A DNA stretch of 64,000 nucleotides from Micromonospora sp. WMMD1082. GTDB lineage: Bacteria > Actinomycetota > Actinomycetes > Mycobacteriales > Micromonosporaceae. The DNA is taken from the NCBI RefSeq assembly GCF_029626175.1, contig NZ_JARUBM010000002.1:2559001-2623000 (forward strand), written 5' to 3'. Below the pieces are notes generated by a model. The model was not told the DNA's origin. It ran no database searches and saw only the letters and a program-made list of their open reading frames with translations. Each line of letters begins with the position of its first letter. The stretch's first letter is position 1. Shown here in pieces: positions 29,881 to 38,563 of the stretch. Both the position numbers and the translations under genes were made by a program.

Positions 29881-32085
29881 TCAGCGTCGGGCGGGCTCGA
29901 CCACCCTTTCCAGTGGCGCGGGCACCGCCTCGTCGGTTTCCCGAATGCCGTAACGCGCGTACAGCCCGCGCAGCGGTCGGGGTGCCCACCAGTTGGCGCG
30001 CCCGAGCAGTTGCATCGTCGCCGGCACGAGCAGTGCGCGGACCACCGTGGCGTCCACCACGATCGCGATGATCATGGCGACACCGATCAGTTTGATGAAC
30101 GTGATGCCGGACATCGAGAAGGCGCCGATCACCACGATGAGCAGCAATGCCGCGCTGGTGATGATGCGGCCGGTGCGTTGCAGCCCGAGCGCCACCGCCT
30201 GGGCATTGTCACCGGTGAGGTCGTACTGCTCCCGGACCCGCGACAGGAGGAACACCTCGTAGTCGGTGGACAGGCCGAACACGACAGCCAGCACCAGAAT
30301 CGGTTGGGACGCCTCCAACGTGCCGGTCGGGGTGAAGTTGAGCAGGCCGGACAGATTGCCGTCCTGGAAGATCCAGACCAACGCGCCGAAGGACGCGCCC
30401 AGCGACAGCACGTTCATCACGATGGCCTTGATCGGCAGCACGACCGAGCCGAAGGCGAGGAACAACAGGATGAAGGTGATGCCGCAGACGAACAGCGCCA
30501 TCCACGGCAGTCGGTCACCGATGCTCTCGAGGCGGTCGGCCAGCTCGGCGGTCTTGCCGCCCACCAGCACCTGACCACCGGGCGGCGCCGGAACGTCGCG
30601 GATGTCGGCCAGCACCTCCCGTCCCTCGGCGCCCATCGGGTCGCCGGTGAAGGTGACCGCCACCCGGGCGGTGTCGCCGGCCATGCCGGTGATCTGGGTG
30701 CCGATCACGCCGGGAACCTGGCGGACGGCCGCCATCCAGTCGTCGATGGCCGCCCGGCCGGGAGCCGAGTCGACCGGAGCCGGCACCGCGACGATCGCCT
30801 CGGCCGGTGCGGTGGCGTTGCGGGTGAAGTCGCGTTCGAGCGTCTCGGACACCAGCCGGCTCTCGGTGCCCTCCGGGAGTGCCCGGTAGTCGACACCGCC
30901 GAACTCCACCCGCAGGAACGGCAGGCCGAGGGCGACAAGAACCACGACGATGCCGGCGGCGTAGAGCACCGGGCGGCGCATCACCGCGTACGCGATCCGG
31001 TACCACGCCCCCCGCTCGGCGTGGCCGGTCGGCGCCACCGCGGGCCGCCGGCGGAGCCGGCGGAACAGGGGCCGGATCGACAGCGCGTCCACCCGGTGGC
31101 CCAGGATGCCGAGCAACGCCGGTAGCAGTGTCAGCGCGGCCACCATCGCCACCAGGACCGCCGAGGTGCCACCGAGGCCCATCGAGCGGAGGAAGACCTG
31201 CGGGAAGATCAGAAGCCCGATCAGCGCGATCGCCACGGTGAGGCCGGAGACGGCCACCGTACGGCCGGCGGTGGCCATGGTGCGTACGACGGCATCCTCC
31301 ACGGTGGCGGTCCGGCCCAACTCCTCCCGGAACCGGCTGACCATGAACAGGCCGTAGTCGATGGCCAGGCCCAGGCCGAGGATCGTGACCAGGTTGATCG
31401 AGAACACCGACACGTCGGTGAACTCGGTGATGACCCGCATCGCCGTGAACGCGCCGAGGATCGCGACGATCCCGACCGCCAACGGCAGGCTTGCCGCCGC
31501 CAGGCTGCCGAAGATGATCAGCAACAACACCAGCAGGATCGGCAGCGACAGCATCTCGGCCTTGACGATGTCCTCGCCGACCCGGTCGCCGATGTCCCGA
31601 CCGATCACCTCCAGCCCGCCGAGCTGGCTGCTCAGCCCCGGTGCCGCGAGGCTGCCCTCGATCTTCTCCAGGGCCTCCGGACGTTCCTCCTCGTCACCCC
31701 GCAGCACCAGGACGGCGTACGTCGCCCGGCGGTCCTTGCTGACCAGCTGCGGCGCGCCGCTGCTCCAGTAGGTGAGTGAACTCTGCACGACGTCACCCGG
31801 CAGCGCGGCGATCGTGTCGGTGACCGCCTGCTGATAGGCGGGGTCATCGACGGTGGTCGTCTCGCTGCGGTAGAGCACGATGACGTCGGCCTCGTCGCGG
31901 CCGAGCTTCTCCCCCGCGACCGCGGCCGCCCGCGCGCTCTCGCTGTTGGGGTCGTCGAAGGCCTCGTCGACCATGGCGCCGAAGACACCCGTGCCCCACA
32001 CGACGGCGAAGACGACGAAGAGCAGCGTCCCGACAACCACCCAGCGGCGCCGCCGGTACGTGAACCGGCCCAGACGCTCGAACAT
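29881..32085 (-). CDS. MmpL-family RND transporter
   Basis: Inner-membrane exporter of 734 residues. It has one N-terminal transmembrane helix, a large extracytoplasmic loop, a block of helices with GLAIDYGLFMVSRFREEL, a second loop and a final block with FGLSTDYEVFLLSRVREQYD. The two internally repeated halves are typical. MmpL proteins move lipids and hydrophobic natural products out of the cell, so it may export the cluster product and contribute to self-protection. It ends 134 bp before the ferredoxin gene and begins 20 bp after a small membrane protein gene. Confidence 0.93.
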   Translation of the reverse strand: MFERLGRFTYRRRRWVVVGTLLFVVFAVVWGTGVFGAMVDEAFDDPNSESARAAAVAGEKLGRDEADVIVLYRSETTTVDDPAYQQAVTDTIAALPGDVVQSSLTYWSSGAPQLVSKDRRATYAVLVLRGDEEERPEALEKIEGSLAAPGLSSQLGGLEVIGRDIGDRVGEDIVKAEMLSLPILLVLLLIIFGSLAAASLPLAVGIVAILGAFTAMRVITEFTDVSVFSINLVTILGLGLAIDYGLFMVSRFREELGRTATVEDAVVRTMATAGRTVAVSGLTVAIALIGLLIFPQVFLRSMGLGGTSAVLVAMVAALTLLPALLGILGHRVDALSIRPLFRRLRRRPAVAPTGHAERGAWYRIAYAVMRRPVLYAAGIVVVLVALGLPFLRVEFGGVDYRALPEGTESRLVSETLERDFTRNATAPAEAIVAVPAPVDSAPGRAAIDDWMAAVRQVPGVIGTQITGMAGDTARVAVTFTGDPMGAEGREVLADIRDVPAPPGGQVLVGGKTAELADRLESIGDRLPWMALFVCGITFILLFLAFGSVVLPIKAIVMNVLSLGASFGALVWIFQDGNLSGLLNFTPTGTLEASQPILVLAVVFGLSTDYEVFLLSRVREQYDLTGDNAQAVALGLQRTGRIITSAALLLIVVIGAFSMSGITFIKLIGVAMIIAIVVDATVVRALLVPATMQLLGRANWWAPRPLRGLYARYGIRETDEAVPAPLERVVEPARR

Positions 32086-32105
32086 GGACTCTTCCTCCGA
32101 TGGCG

Positions 32106-32594
32106 CTAGTGACGGTGGCCGGGCAGGTACTCGGCCCTACGCAGCAACATGGCCAGCGCCATGAGCGGCAGCATCAGGACGTGGCCGGCGATCAGCAGGG
32201 TCTCGCCGCTCATCACGCCGGCCCAGTGGAGGGGAAAGAAGGGGATGAAGGCGAGATACATCGCCGCCGACATCTGGCTGACGCTGATCCAGGAATGGCG
32301 ACGGAATCGCATCCACAGGCCCATGCCCAGGGCCATGCTGCTCGCCATGAGCAGCGAGGACACGTCGGCTCGGTCGACGAGGCCGGACCCGCCGAGCCGC
32401 TCGAAGGCGAAGGTCAGCAGCGGCGTCAGCGCCATCATGCCGACGCCCATCGCGATGAGCATCTGCACGTAGTGCCAGGCGAAGGCCCGAATCGACGCCG
32501 CCCGGGTGACCGGCGTCGCCAACGGGGCCGGCGCCGGCTCCGCGGCGCTGGTGCCGTCGGCCCGTACGTCGGCGTGGCTGTCCGCATCTGTCAT
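32106..32594 (-). CDS. Small integral membrane protein of unknown function
   Basis: Protein of 162 residues from the ATG at 32594 (MTDADSHAD). After a ~45-residue hydrophilic, Ala/Pro-rich N-terminus there are about four hydrophobic segments (around MLIAMGVGMMALTPLLTFAF, SLLMASSMALGMGLWM, SAAMYLAFIPFFPLHWAGV and LLIAGHVLMLPLMALAMLL). I do not recognise a family motif. It lies 20 bp upstream of the MmpL gene on the same strand, so an accessory role in export is possible. Confidence 0.75.
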   Translation of the reverse strand: MTDADSHADVRADGTSAAEPAPAPLATPVTRAASIRAFAWHYVQMLIAMGVGMMALTPLLTFAFERLGGSGLVDRADVSSLLMASSMALGMGLWMRFRRHSWISVSQMSAAMYLAFIPFFPLHWAGVMSGETLLIAGHVLMLPLMALAMLLRRAEYLPGHRH

Positions 32595-32846
32595 GACCCC
32601 ATCCTCGGCAAGACCTCGCTCATCGCCCACCCCGCACTTGTCACGTTTCTCGTGTGCATCCCGCACGGAGGACTCGTGCAGCCCGCCGGCCAGCCGATCA
32701 CCGGTCCGATCGACGGACTTCACCCCGGGACAGCGGCACGACGGCAGTCCGGTTGTCGGAGCCGAGGGCCCCGCCAACCGGACGCACGTCAGTCGGGAAT
32801 GGCAGCGGCGGTCACCGGTCCCCGCGGGCCGGATGCCGCAGCACGA

Positions 32847-33839
32847 TCAGTTCGCCGCCGCGAAGGCCGCCGCGATCACGGTGCCCCAGCCGGTGCTCGC
32901 CACCTGCAGCGGCACGAGCTTCGCCCGGGGCCGCAGGAACGCCAGCCCCTCCTGTAGGTCCTTGCCGCGCACACCGCGCCAGGTGCCCGAGACGTGCAGC
33001 AGCGCGAACGCGATGGCCGCGATCATCGGGATCGCGCCCCAGGTGAAGCCGCCGATGGCGATGATCGATACGCAGACCGTGGTGCCGGCGACCGCGATCA
33101 GCCCGCTCGCGACCGCCATCGCGCGCGACAGGCCGAGGGCACGGACGCAGGTGCGGATGCCGTACGCGGCGTCCTCCGGCCAGTCCTCCGCAGTGTTGAC
33201 CATGACGATGCCGACCTGGTTGAGGCCGAATCCAACAATCACGGCCAGCAGCAGCCAGGACATCTCCCCGGGGATGGACCGGACGACGATCAGCTGTGGT
33301 AGCCAGATCAGCACTGCGGCGAGGCCGGGGATCTGCCACACACCGGAACTCTTCAGGTGGACCGGCTTGATGGAGTACTGCGCCCCGATCCAGAGGGTGA
33401 ACGCGACGAGCGGCAGGAGGTCCCAGTGCCCGGTACGGAAGGCGAGGTACGTCGCCAGCGCCAGCACCCCCGCGCCGGTGATCGCGATCTGGATGCGCAT
33501 GTTCCGCAGGCCCAGCCCGTACACCGCCTGGGACAGCCAGGTCTTGTAGACGGCGTCGACGTCGCGGTCGGCGTACGCGTTGGTCATGTCGATGAAGTGC
33601 ATGATGGACAGCGCCATCACGATCACCAGCGCGAAGTGCACCGAGACGAGCCGGCTCGGGTCGTCGACCGCCAGCAGCGACGGGATCGCGTAGATCGCCA
33701 GCATGACCGGCAGAAACTCGACCCGACGGACCCGGATGGAGTAGTAGATACGACGTGTCGCGGACAGCGGCGCTGGTGTGGTGGGCGGCGGCACCGCTGT
33801 CGCGGTCGACACGCTCGCTCCCTTTTCCTCGATTGTCAT
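32847..33839 (-). CDS. UbiA-family prenyltransferase
   Basis: Integral membrane enzyme of 330 residues that attaches a prenyl chain to an acceptor, or in some family members cyclises or transfers sugars. Both Asp-rich motifs for Mg-diphosphate are intact: NAYADRDVD (NxxxDxxxD) and DWPED (DxxxD). About eight or nine hydrophobic helices follow. The ATG at 33839 has GAGGAAGAGG upstream. Together with the isomerase gene it argues for an isoprenoid part of the cluster product. A CCCCTA/TAGGGG pair about 120 bp upstream suggests it belongs to the cluster regulon. The acceptor is unknown. Confidence 0.88.
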   Translation of the reverse strand: MTIEEKGASVSTATAVPPPTTPAPLSATRRIYYSIRVRRVEFLPVMLAIYAIPSLLAVDDPSRLVSVHFALVIVMALSIMHFIDMTNAYADRDVDAVYKTWLSQAVYGLGLRNMRIQIAITGAGVLALATYLAFRTGHWDLLPLVAFTLWIGAQYSIKPVHLKSSGVWQIPGLAAVLIWLPQLIVVRSIPGEMSWLLLAVIVGFGLNQVGIVMVNTAEDWPEDAAYGIRTCVRALGLSRAMAVASGLIAVAGTTVCVSIIAIGGFTWGAIPMIAAIAFALLHVSGTWRGVRGKDLQEGLAFLRPRAKLVPLQVASTGWGTVIAAAFAAAN

Positions 33840-34170
33840 GGCCTCTTCCTCACGGTTGGTTCCGGTGCTCGTCGGGACAGGCACCTCCGAAGTGGAAGGA
33901 CGCGCCGGAGGTAGTTTTCTAGCGGGCTCGAGCCTCCCACCAGCGGTCATTGGCGGGTACCCCTAGCGCACCCCGAAGAATCTGTAGGGGGCGGGGAACT
34001 GTCAGGTAATCATCTTTTCCATTCGACAGAAGGCCGAACAGCAGCCGTTGCAGTCAGCTCGCACAACGTCCTATCGTTCCCGCACAGCGCTTATCAGGAC
34101 GCGGCGATCCCGCCCTGCTCACCGAATTCCGCGATCAACAATTGGTGAACTCCGTGCGGAGGTAGCAAAG
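33840..34170. other. 331-bp divergent region at the cluster boundary
   Basis: It separates the UbiA gene (minus) from the YbaK gene (plus). It contains the CCCCTA/TAGGGG pair at 33960-33990 and, at 34158-34162, the GGAGG ribosome site of the YbaK gene. No other gene is supported here. Confidence 0.5.
33960..33990. promoter_or_regulatory. CCCCTA/TAGGGG inverted pair upstream of the UbiA gene
   Basis: CCCCTA at 33960-33965 faces TAGGGG at 33985-33990, 25 bp centre to centre, in the divergent region between the UbiA and YbaK genes. It is the outermost copy of the motif and may mark the regulon boundary. Confidence 0.42.
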
Positions 34171-34755
34171 ATGGGACAGGATTCGCCGGATCAGCCAGGG
34201 CCTCCAGGAGTACGCGCTGTCAGCACCTACGAGCGGCTGACCGCGCTGCTGGCGGAGCACGGCGTGGCATATCGCCTCATCCCGCACGAACCACAGGGCG
34301 TCACCTCGCCCGCCAGCCGCCTGCGGGGTCACCCGCTGTCCCAGGCGGCCAAGTGCATCGTCACGCGGGTCAAGGTCGGCAAGAAGGTGAGCCGCTTTCT
34401 GCTGGCGGTCGTCCCCGGCGACCGGTTGGTGTCGTTCGAGGCGGTGCGGGAGATGTACGGCGGGACGTACGCGTCGTTCGCGACCCGGGAGACCGCCGAG
34501 GGACTCTCCGGCTGCGAGATCGGGACCATCGTCCCGTTCTCCTTCCGCGACGACCTGGATCTGATCGTGGACCCGGCGCTGCTGGCGGAGCCGGAGATCT
34601 TCTTCAATGCCGCCCGGCTGGACCTGTCGATCGCCCTGGACACGCGGGACTGGCGGCGCCTGGCGGCACCACGGGTCGCGCCCATCGCCGGGGCGGCCCT
34701 GGCCGAGGTGAACTCACCGGCGGTTGTACGCGCAATGGTCGCCCGGCCACGCTAG
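34171..34755 (+). CDS. YbaK/ProX-family aminoacyl-tRNA deacylase
   Basis: Trans-editing hydrolase of 194 residues related to YbaK, ProX and the prolyl-tRNA synthetase INS domain, which deacylate mischarged tRNA such as Cys- or Ala-tRNA(Pro). Recognisable stretches are KCIVTRVKVGKKVSRFLLAV, with an early Lys that is often functional, and GTIVPFSF. The ATG at 34171 has GGAGG eight bases upstream. It is the first gene outside the minus-strand cluster and runs towards the enolase gene, with only 4 bp between stops. It may be housekeeping; a protective role against an amino-acid-derived intermediate is speculation. Confidence 0.8.
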   Translation: MGQDSPDQPGPPGVRAVSTYERLTALLAEHGVAYRLIPHEPQGVTSPASRLRGHPLSQAAKCIVTRVKVGKKVSRFLLAVVPGDRLVSFEAVREMYGGTYASFATRETAEGLSGCEIGTIVPFSFRDDLDLIVDPALLAEPEIFFNAARLDLSIALDTRDWRRLAAPRVAPIAGAALAEVNSPAVVRAMVARPR

Positions 34756-34759
34756 CTGC

Positions 34760-36025
34760 TCACCGCTGGCGGGGGTAGCGGGCTGCGGCGCCGAGTTCCT
34801 CCTCGATGCGGATGAGTTGGTTGTACTTCGCGGTGCGCTCGGAGCGGGACAGGGAGCCGGTCTTGATCTGGCCACAGCCGACGGCGACGGCGAGGTCGGC
34901 GATGGTGGTGTCCTCGGTCTCGCCGGAGCGGTGCGACATGACCACCCGGTAGCCGGCTCGCTGAGCGGTGGCGACCGTGCTGAGGGTTTCGGTGAGCGTG
35001 CCGACCTGGTTGACCTTGACGAGGATCGCGTTGGCGTAGTCGCCGTCGATGCCGGCGCGGAGCCGGTCGGCATCGGTGCAGAAGACGTCGTCGCCGACCA
35101 GCTGGATCCGCTGGCCCGCGAGGGCCGTCAACCGCTGCCAGCCGAAGTGGTCGTCCTCGGCCATCGGGTCCTCGATCGAGGTGATCGGGAATCGGGACGT
35201 CAGGTCGAGCAGGTAGTCGATGTGCTCCGCCGGCGTACGTCGGCGTTGTTCACCGCGGTAGTCGTAGCCGCCGTCGTGGAAGAACTCCGAGCTGGCCGGG
35301 TCGAGACAGATGGTGACGTCGGTGCCCGGCTCGTAGCCGGCGTCCGCCACGGCGCGGGCCACCATCTCCAGCGCCTCGTCGGCGGTCGTGATGTTCGGCG
35401 CGAAGCCGCCCTCGTCGCCGACGGCGGTGCTGTGCCCCGCTGCGGCGAGGGACCGGCGCAGCGTGTGGAACACCTCGGCGCCCATCCGGACGGCCTCGGC
35501 GAAGGTGGCCGCCCCGATCGGGGCGATCATGAATTCCTGGAAGTCGAGAGGATTGTCGGCGTGCGCACCGCCGTTGATGATGTTCATCATCGGCACGGGT
35601 AGCAGCCGGGCGTCGACGCCGCCGACATAGCGGTACAGCGGTTGACGGTGGGCGTGCGCCGCGGCCTTCGCCGTCGCCAGGGAAACCCCGAGGATCGCGT
35701 TGGCGCCCAACCGGCTCTTGTCAGCCGTGCCGTCCAACGTGATCATCGTCTGGTCCACCAGCGCCTGGTCCTCGGCGTGCAGGCCGATCACCGCTGCGGC
35801 GATCTCCCCGTTGACCGCGGTGACGGCCCCGCTTACCCCCTTGCCGCGGAAGTGGTGCGGATCGCCGTCGCGCCGCTCCACCGCCTCGTTCGCCCCGGTC
35901 GATGCCCCCGACGGTACGGCGGCGCGGCCGGTCGAGCCGTCCGCGAGGGTCACGTCGACCTCGACCGTCGGATTTCCGCGGCTGTCGAGAACCTGCCGGC
36001 CGATCACCCGGCTGATTGCGGTCAT
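34760..36025 (-). CDS. eno: Enolase (phosphopyruvate hydratase)
   Basis: Interconverts 2-phosphoglycerate and phosphoenolpyruvate. The 421-residue protein has the family hallmarks: [40 protein letters not shown], the metal-ligand stretches [21 protein letters not shown] and VGDDVF, the active-site [10 protein letters not shown], and the signature SHRSGETED. All catalytic positions I can check are intact. The ATG at 36025 follows AGGAGGTG. No glycolytic neighbours are present, so this may be a second copy near the cluster rather than the main enolase; that cannot be settled from one window. Confidence 0.95.
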   Translation of the reverse strand: MTAISRVIGRQVLDSRGNPTVEVDVTLADGSTGRAAVPSGASTGANEAVERRDGDPHHFRGKGVSGAVTAVNGEIAAAVIGLHAEDQALVDQTMITLDGTADKSRLGANAILGVSLATAKAAAHAHRQPLYRYVGGVDARLLPVPMMNIINGGAHADNPLDFQEFMIAPIGAATFAEAVRMGAEVFHTLRRSLAAAGHSTAVGDEGGFAPNITTADEALEMVARAVADAGYEPGTDVTICLDPASSEFFHDGGYDYRGEQRRRTPAEHIDYLLDLTSRFPITSIEDPMAEDDHFGWQRLTALAGQRIQLVGDDVFCTDADRLRAGIDGDYANAILVKVNQVGTLTETLSTVATAQRAGYRVVMSHRSGETEDTTIADLAVAVGCGQIKTGSLSRSERTAKYNQLIRIEEELGAAARYPRQR

Positions 36026-36149
36026 CGCTGCACCTCCTGCGCTCAGAATGGCTGCTCGGGAGGCTCACACTGGCAGAAAACGCTGCCGCTGCCACCGCGA
36101 TGAGGAACACCTTGACCCGTACCCGGGGGTGCGGGTTTAGGGTCGCGGG

Positions 36150-37049
36150 ATGCGGGTGGGTGAGCTGGCGCGGCGAACCGGGACGACCGTGCGGGCATTG
36201 CGCTACTACGAGTCGACCGGCTTGGTGGTGCCGCGACGGTCGAGCAACGGGTACCGCGAATACGACCCGATCTCGGTGCGCCTCGTCGCGCAGATCCGCG
36301 AACTCATGGCGCTGGGTCTCAGCGTCGAGGAGACCCGTCCGTTCGTCGAGTCGATCGCCGCTGGCACCGACGACGGCGACGTCTGCGCCGCCGCCGTCGC
36401 CACCTACCGCAGCACCATCAGCGGGCTACAGGATCGCATCGGCAAACTGACCGCCCAGCGGGACGCCCTCGACGCCCGTCTCAACGCCGCCGCCGAGCGA
36501 GTCGTGACCGGGCAACCCGCCGCCGGGGCGGTCAACCCGGCCGACCTGGTAGGCGCGCCGATGCCGCCGCTGACCGTTTACGCCACCGACGGGCGGCCGG
36601 TCGACCTCGCCGACCTCGGTGGCGGCCGTACCGTGATCTTCATCTACCCGCTCACCGGACGACCCGGCGTAGACCTGCCCCACAGCCTGCTGGAGGTCCA
36701 CGGCGCGCGCGCCGGCGCCGAGCAAGCCACCTGGCTCCTCGACCACCACGCGGAACTGCTCACCGCCGGCGCCGCCCGCGTCTACGGCCTGTCCGCCCAG
36801 TCGACCGGCTACCAACGGGAACTCGCCCACCGGCTCCGGCTGCCCTACCCACTCATCCCGGATCCGCAGCTGACCCTGGCCGCCGCGCTCGGGCTACCCA
36901 CCCTCACCAGCGCGGACATGACCCTGTACGAGCGGCTGACCCTCATCGTCGCCGAAGGGCGTATCGAGCACGTCTTCCACCCGATCCCGCAACCCGCCCC
37001 GCACGCCCGGCACGTCATGCGGTGGCTCATCCAAGGAAGACGACCCTGA
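36150..37049 (+). CDS. MerR-family regulator fused to a cysteine-less peroxiredoxin-like domain
   Basis: Protein of 299 residues. Residues 1-70 are a MerR helix-turn-helix (MRVGELARRTGTTVRALRYY) and ~80-120 the dimerising coiled coil. Residues ~130-299 have a thioredoxin/AhpC-type fold: VGAPMPPLTVYATDGRPVDL, IFIYPLTGRPGV, YGLSAQSTGYQRELAHRLRL and LTLIVAEGRIEHVF. In peroxiredoxins of this subtype the segment after TGRPGV reads GARGCTPQxCxFRD. Here it reads GARAGAEQATWLLDHH, so both expected cysteines are gone. The domain probably senses or binds rather than reduces peroxide. The only Cys in the protein is in the linker (DVCAAA). The target is unknown; the gene is divergent from enolase. Confidence 0.85.
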   Translation: MRVGELARRTGTTVRALRYYESTGLVVPRRSSNGYREYDPISVRLVAQIRELMALGLSVEETRPFVESIAAGTDDGDVCAAAVATYRSTISGLQDRIGKLTAQRDALDARLNAAAERVVTGQPAAGAVNPADLVGAPMPPLTVYATDGRPVDLADLGGGRTVIFIYPLTGRPGVDLPHSLLEVHGARAGAEQATWLLDHHAELLTAGAARVYGLSAQSTGYQRELAHRLRLPYPLIPDPQLTLAAALGLPTLTSADMTLYERLTLIVAEGRIEHVFHPIPQPAPHARHVMRWLIQGRRP

Positions 37050-37404
37050 CACCCCAGACACTCGTTCCGTCAGACAGCGGCTCGCGGTCCGGACCCCTCC
37101 AGGGCAGCACCCGGATCGGCCGCAGCACGACCGGCCGGTGGATCAGCGACCTGTAGCGCTGTCAGGTCGACCGAGATCTTCCTCATCCAGCAGCTCGCGG
37201 CGCCATGCCCGGACGGCACCCGACCAGCGCCGTGATCAGGGACCACGCCAAGCCGCGTAGACGACGCACGGCCAGCGGGCAGGCAGCCGTGCCGAACCTG
37301 ACCGCCCACCGACATTATCGGGGGGTTTTCGGGGGACAGTTCAAATCAACATAGATAAACTTGAAGCCCTGACCGGCATTGCCGCTGGTCAGGGCTTCAG
37401 TCTT
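37050..37404. other. Intergenic region left of the integrative element
   Basis: I see no gene I can support between the MerR fusion and the left attachment repeat; possible reading frames lack a good start site and family features. The only clear structure is the hairpin at 37362-37399. Confidence 0.5.
37362..37399. terminator. Perfect hairpin terminator, probably the original one of tRNA-Arg
   Basis: Arms 37362-37374 and 37387-37399 are perfect 13-bp complements. The hairpin lies 5 bp from the left attachment repeat. Before integration it would have followed the tRNA-Arg gene, whose 3' end is that repeat. Confidence 0.75.
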
Positions 37405-37447
37405 GCGCGCCCGAAGGGACTCGAACCCCTAACCTTCTGATCCGTAG
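37405..37447. repeat. Left attachment repeat (attL), fragment of tRNA-Arg
   Basis: These 43 bp are identical to 44542-44584, the 3' part of tRNA-Arg. After the shared GTAG the two sequences diverge, so this copy is only a tRNA fragment. Confidence 0.92.
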
Positions 37448-37618
37448 GGCGCTAGCGCTCTTGTCAAGCGATGTCGCTCGATGTTGTGCGTATCTCTGAC
37501 ATGCAGGTCAGGAGGTGTCGCAACTGCGGCCGTCTGCCGTCCTTGTATATCTGTTGCCAACGGCCGCGTGAGCAATCGGTGAGCAGCGCAAGTAGGCGGT
37601 CTGACCTGCGTCCCCCGC

Positions 37619-37813
37619 TCACGCTGCTTGCGCCGACTCCCACGGGTAAGGCATCGCCCTGAGCCGCTCGACGTGGGCGAGGTGGCGGCGCTGCCGCTCC
37701 GCATCGCCAGCCGCGCCAGCCTCGTCCGCCCAGCGCTGCACCTCCGCGATCCATCCTTCGTGCTCGCTGCGCAGCGCGTCGTGGAGTGCCTGAACGTGCG
37801 GATCGTCCGTCAT
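37619..37813 (-). CDS. Small hypothetical protein (64 aa) of the integrative element
   Basis: Charged, helical protein of 64 residues (MTDDPHVQALHDALRSEHE) rich in Glu, Arg and Ala, with no motif I recognise. The ATG at 37813 is preceded by AGGAGG. It lies 4 bp after the stop of another small gene on the same strand, which supports a real two-gene unit. Its place next to attL is typical of accessory cargo. Confidence 0.6.
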   Translation of the reverse strand: MTDDPHVQALHDALRSEHEGWIAEVQRWADEAGAAGDAERQRRHLAHVERLRAMPYPWESAQAA

Positions 37814-37817
37814 CGCC

Positions 37818-37988
37818 TCAACCTCCTAGCCGTTCGTCCAGCTTACCGAGTTCGTACCGGCTGTCTTCGACCTGGCGGCGGTAGAACTCCTGGTGCGCCT
37901 CGTACTGTGCGATCAGCTCTCGCGCCCGCTCGATCCGTGCAACCAGTCTCATCCGCTCGAACTCGTCCCGCTCGTTGGGCGAGGCCAT
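37818..37988 (-). CDS. Small hypothetical coiled-coil-like protein (56 aa)
   Basis: A 56-residue reading frame from ATG at 37988 (MASPNERDEFERMRLVARIE) ending at 37818. A GGGGGAG ribosome site lies upstream and the next gene follows after 4 bp. The composition, with alternating charged and hydrophobic residues, suggests a single long amphipathic helix. No family is recognised. Its 3' end supplies the AGGAGG that precedes the downstream small gene. Confidence 0.55.
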   Translation of the reverse strand: MASPNERDEFERMRLVARIERARELIAQYEAHQEFYRRQVEDSRYELGKLDERLGG

Positions 37989-38026
37989 CGACTCCCCCTG
38001 TCCCTAGTCTCGTGTGCGCCGCGACC

Positions 38027-38563
38027 CTAGCCGCTGTCACCGGCATGGCGCTGGAAGAGCGCGCCCGAGCCACGATGCGGAAGCGAGACGGTGCGGACGT
38101 GATCGAATCCTAACTGGCGATAATATTCGTGGAGCGCCGGATTTGTGCGCCACGCGTCCAAGCGAAGCCACTTCTTTCCTCGTTTCCTTGCGAGTCGAAG
38201 TGCAAAGTCAACTAGGTTTTCGCCGATGCCCCGGCCGGCGTAGTTACGGGAAACAATCATCCGATGCACGTATAGGGCGTCGCCCGGATCATCCTCATCC
38301 TGCCAGAACTCCGGGTCCGCCAACTCATCGATAATAACAGTCGCAACAATCCGAGAGTCGTCAGTGAGAACGAAGCACTCGCCTCGACCAATCGCATCTG
38401 CAATTCTCTTCTGCATTCGCTCCGGCGTCTGCCTATCGTTGCTCTCTACTGACTGCCACTGGTCAAGGCCACGCGTCGCAAGCCACCGCACAACATCGGA
38501 TTGCAACCGGGCAACAGCAGCAAAATCGGAGGCTTCCGCGACCCGCATGCGGAGAGGGGTCAC
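38027..38563 (-). CDS. GNAT-family N-acetyltransferase
   Basis: Acetyl-CoA-dependent acetyltransferase of 178 residues. The acetyl-CoA loop is NYAGRGIGENL, preceded by the beta strand LYVHRMIVS and followed by ARKRGKKWLRLDAW and LHEYYRQLGFDHV, the usual order of GNAT motifs A and B. Its ATG overlaps the stop of the GntR gene by 4 bp (38560-38563), so they form one operon. The substrate is unknown. GNAT-GntR pairs are common in actinomycete integrative elements. Confidence 0.88.
   Translation of the reverse strand: MTPLRMRVAEASDFAAVARLQSDVVRWLATRGLDQWQSVESNDRQTPERMQKRIADAIGRGECFVLTDDSRIVATVIIDELADPEFWQDEDDPGDALYVHRMIVSRNYAGRGIGENLVDFALRLARKRGKKWLRLDAWRTNPALHEYYRQLGFDHVRTVSLPHRGSGALFQRHAGDSG

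Noticed and set aside
37070..37315. An 81-codon minus-strand frame left of attL
   Set aside because: No ribosome site, no family features, low-complexity composition.
37405..37447. A second tRNA-Arg gene at the left end of the element
   Set aside because: Only the 3' part is present; after GTAG the sequence diverges and no 5' half can pair with it.
37464..37754. Possible coding frames between attL and the first small gene
   Set aside because: They overlap the better-supported 64-aa gene in another frame and lack start signals.
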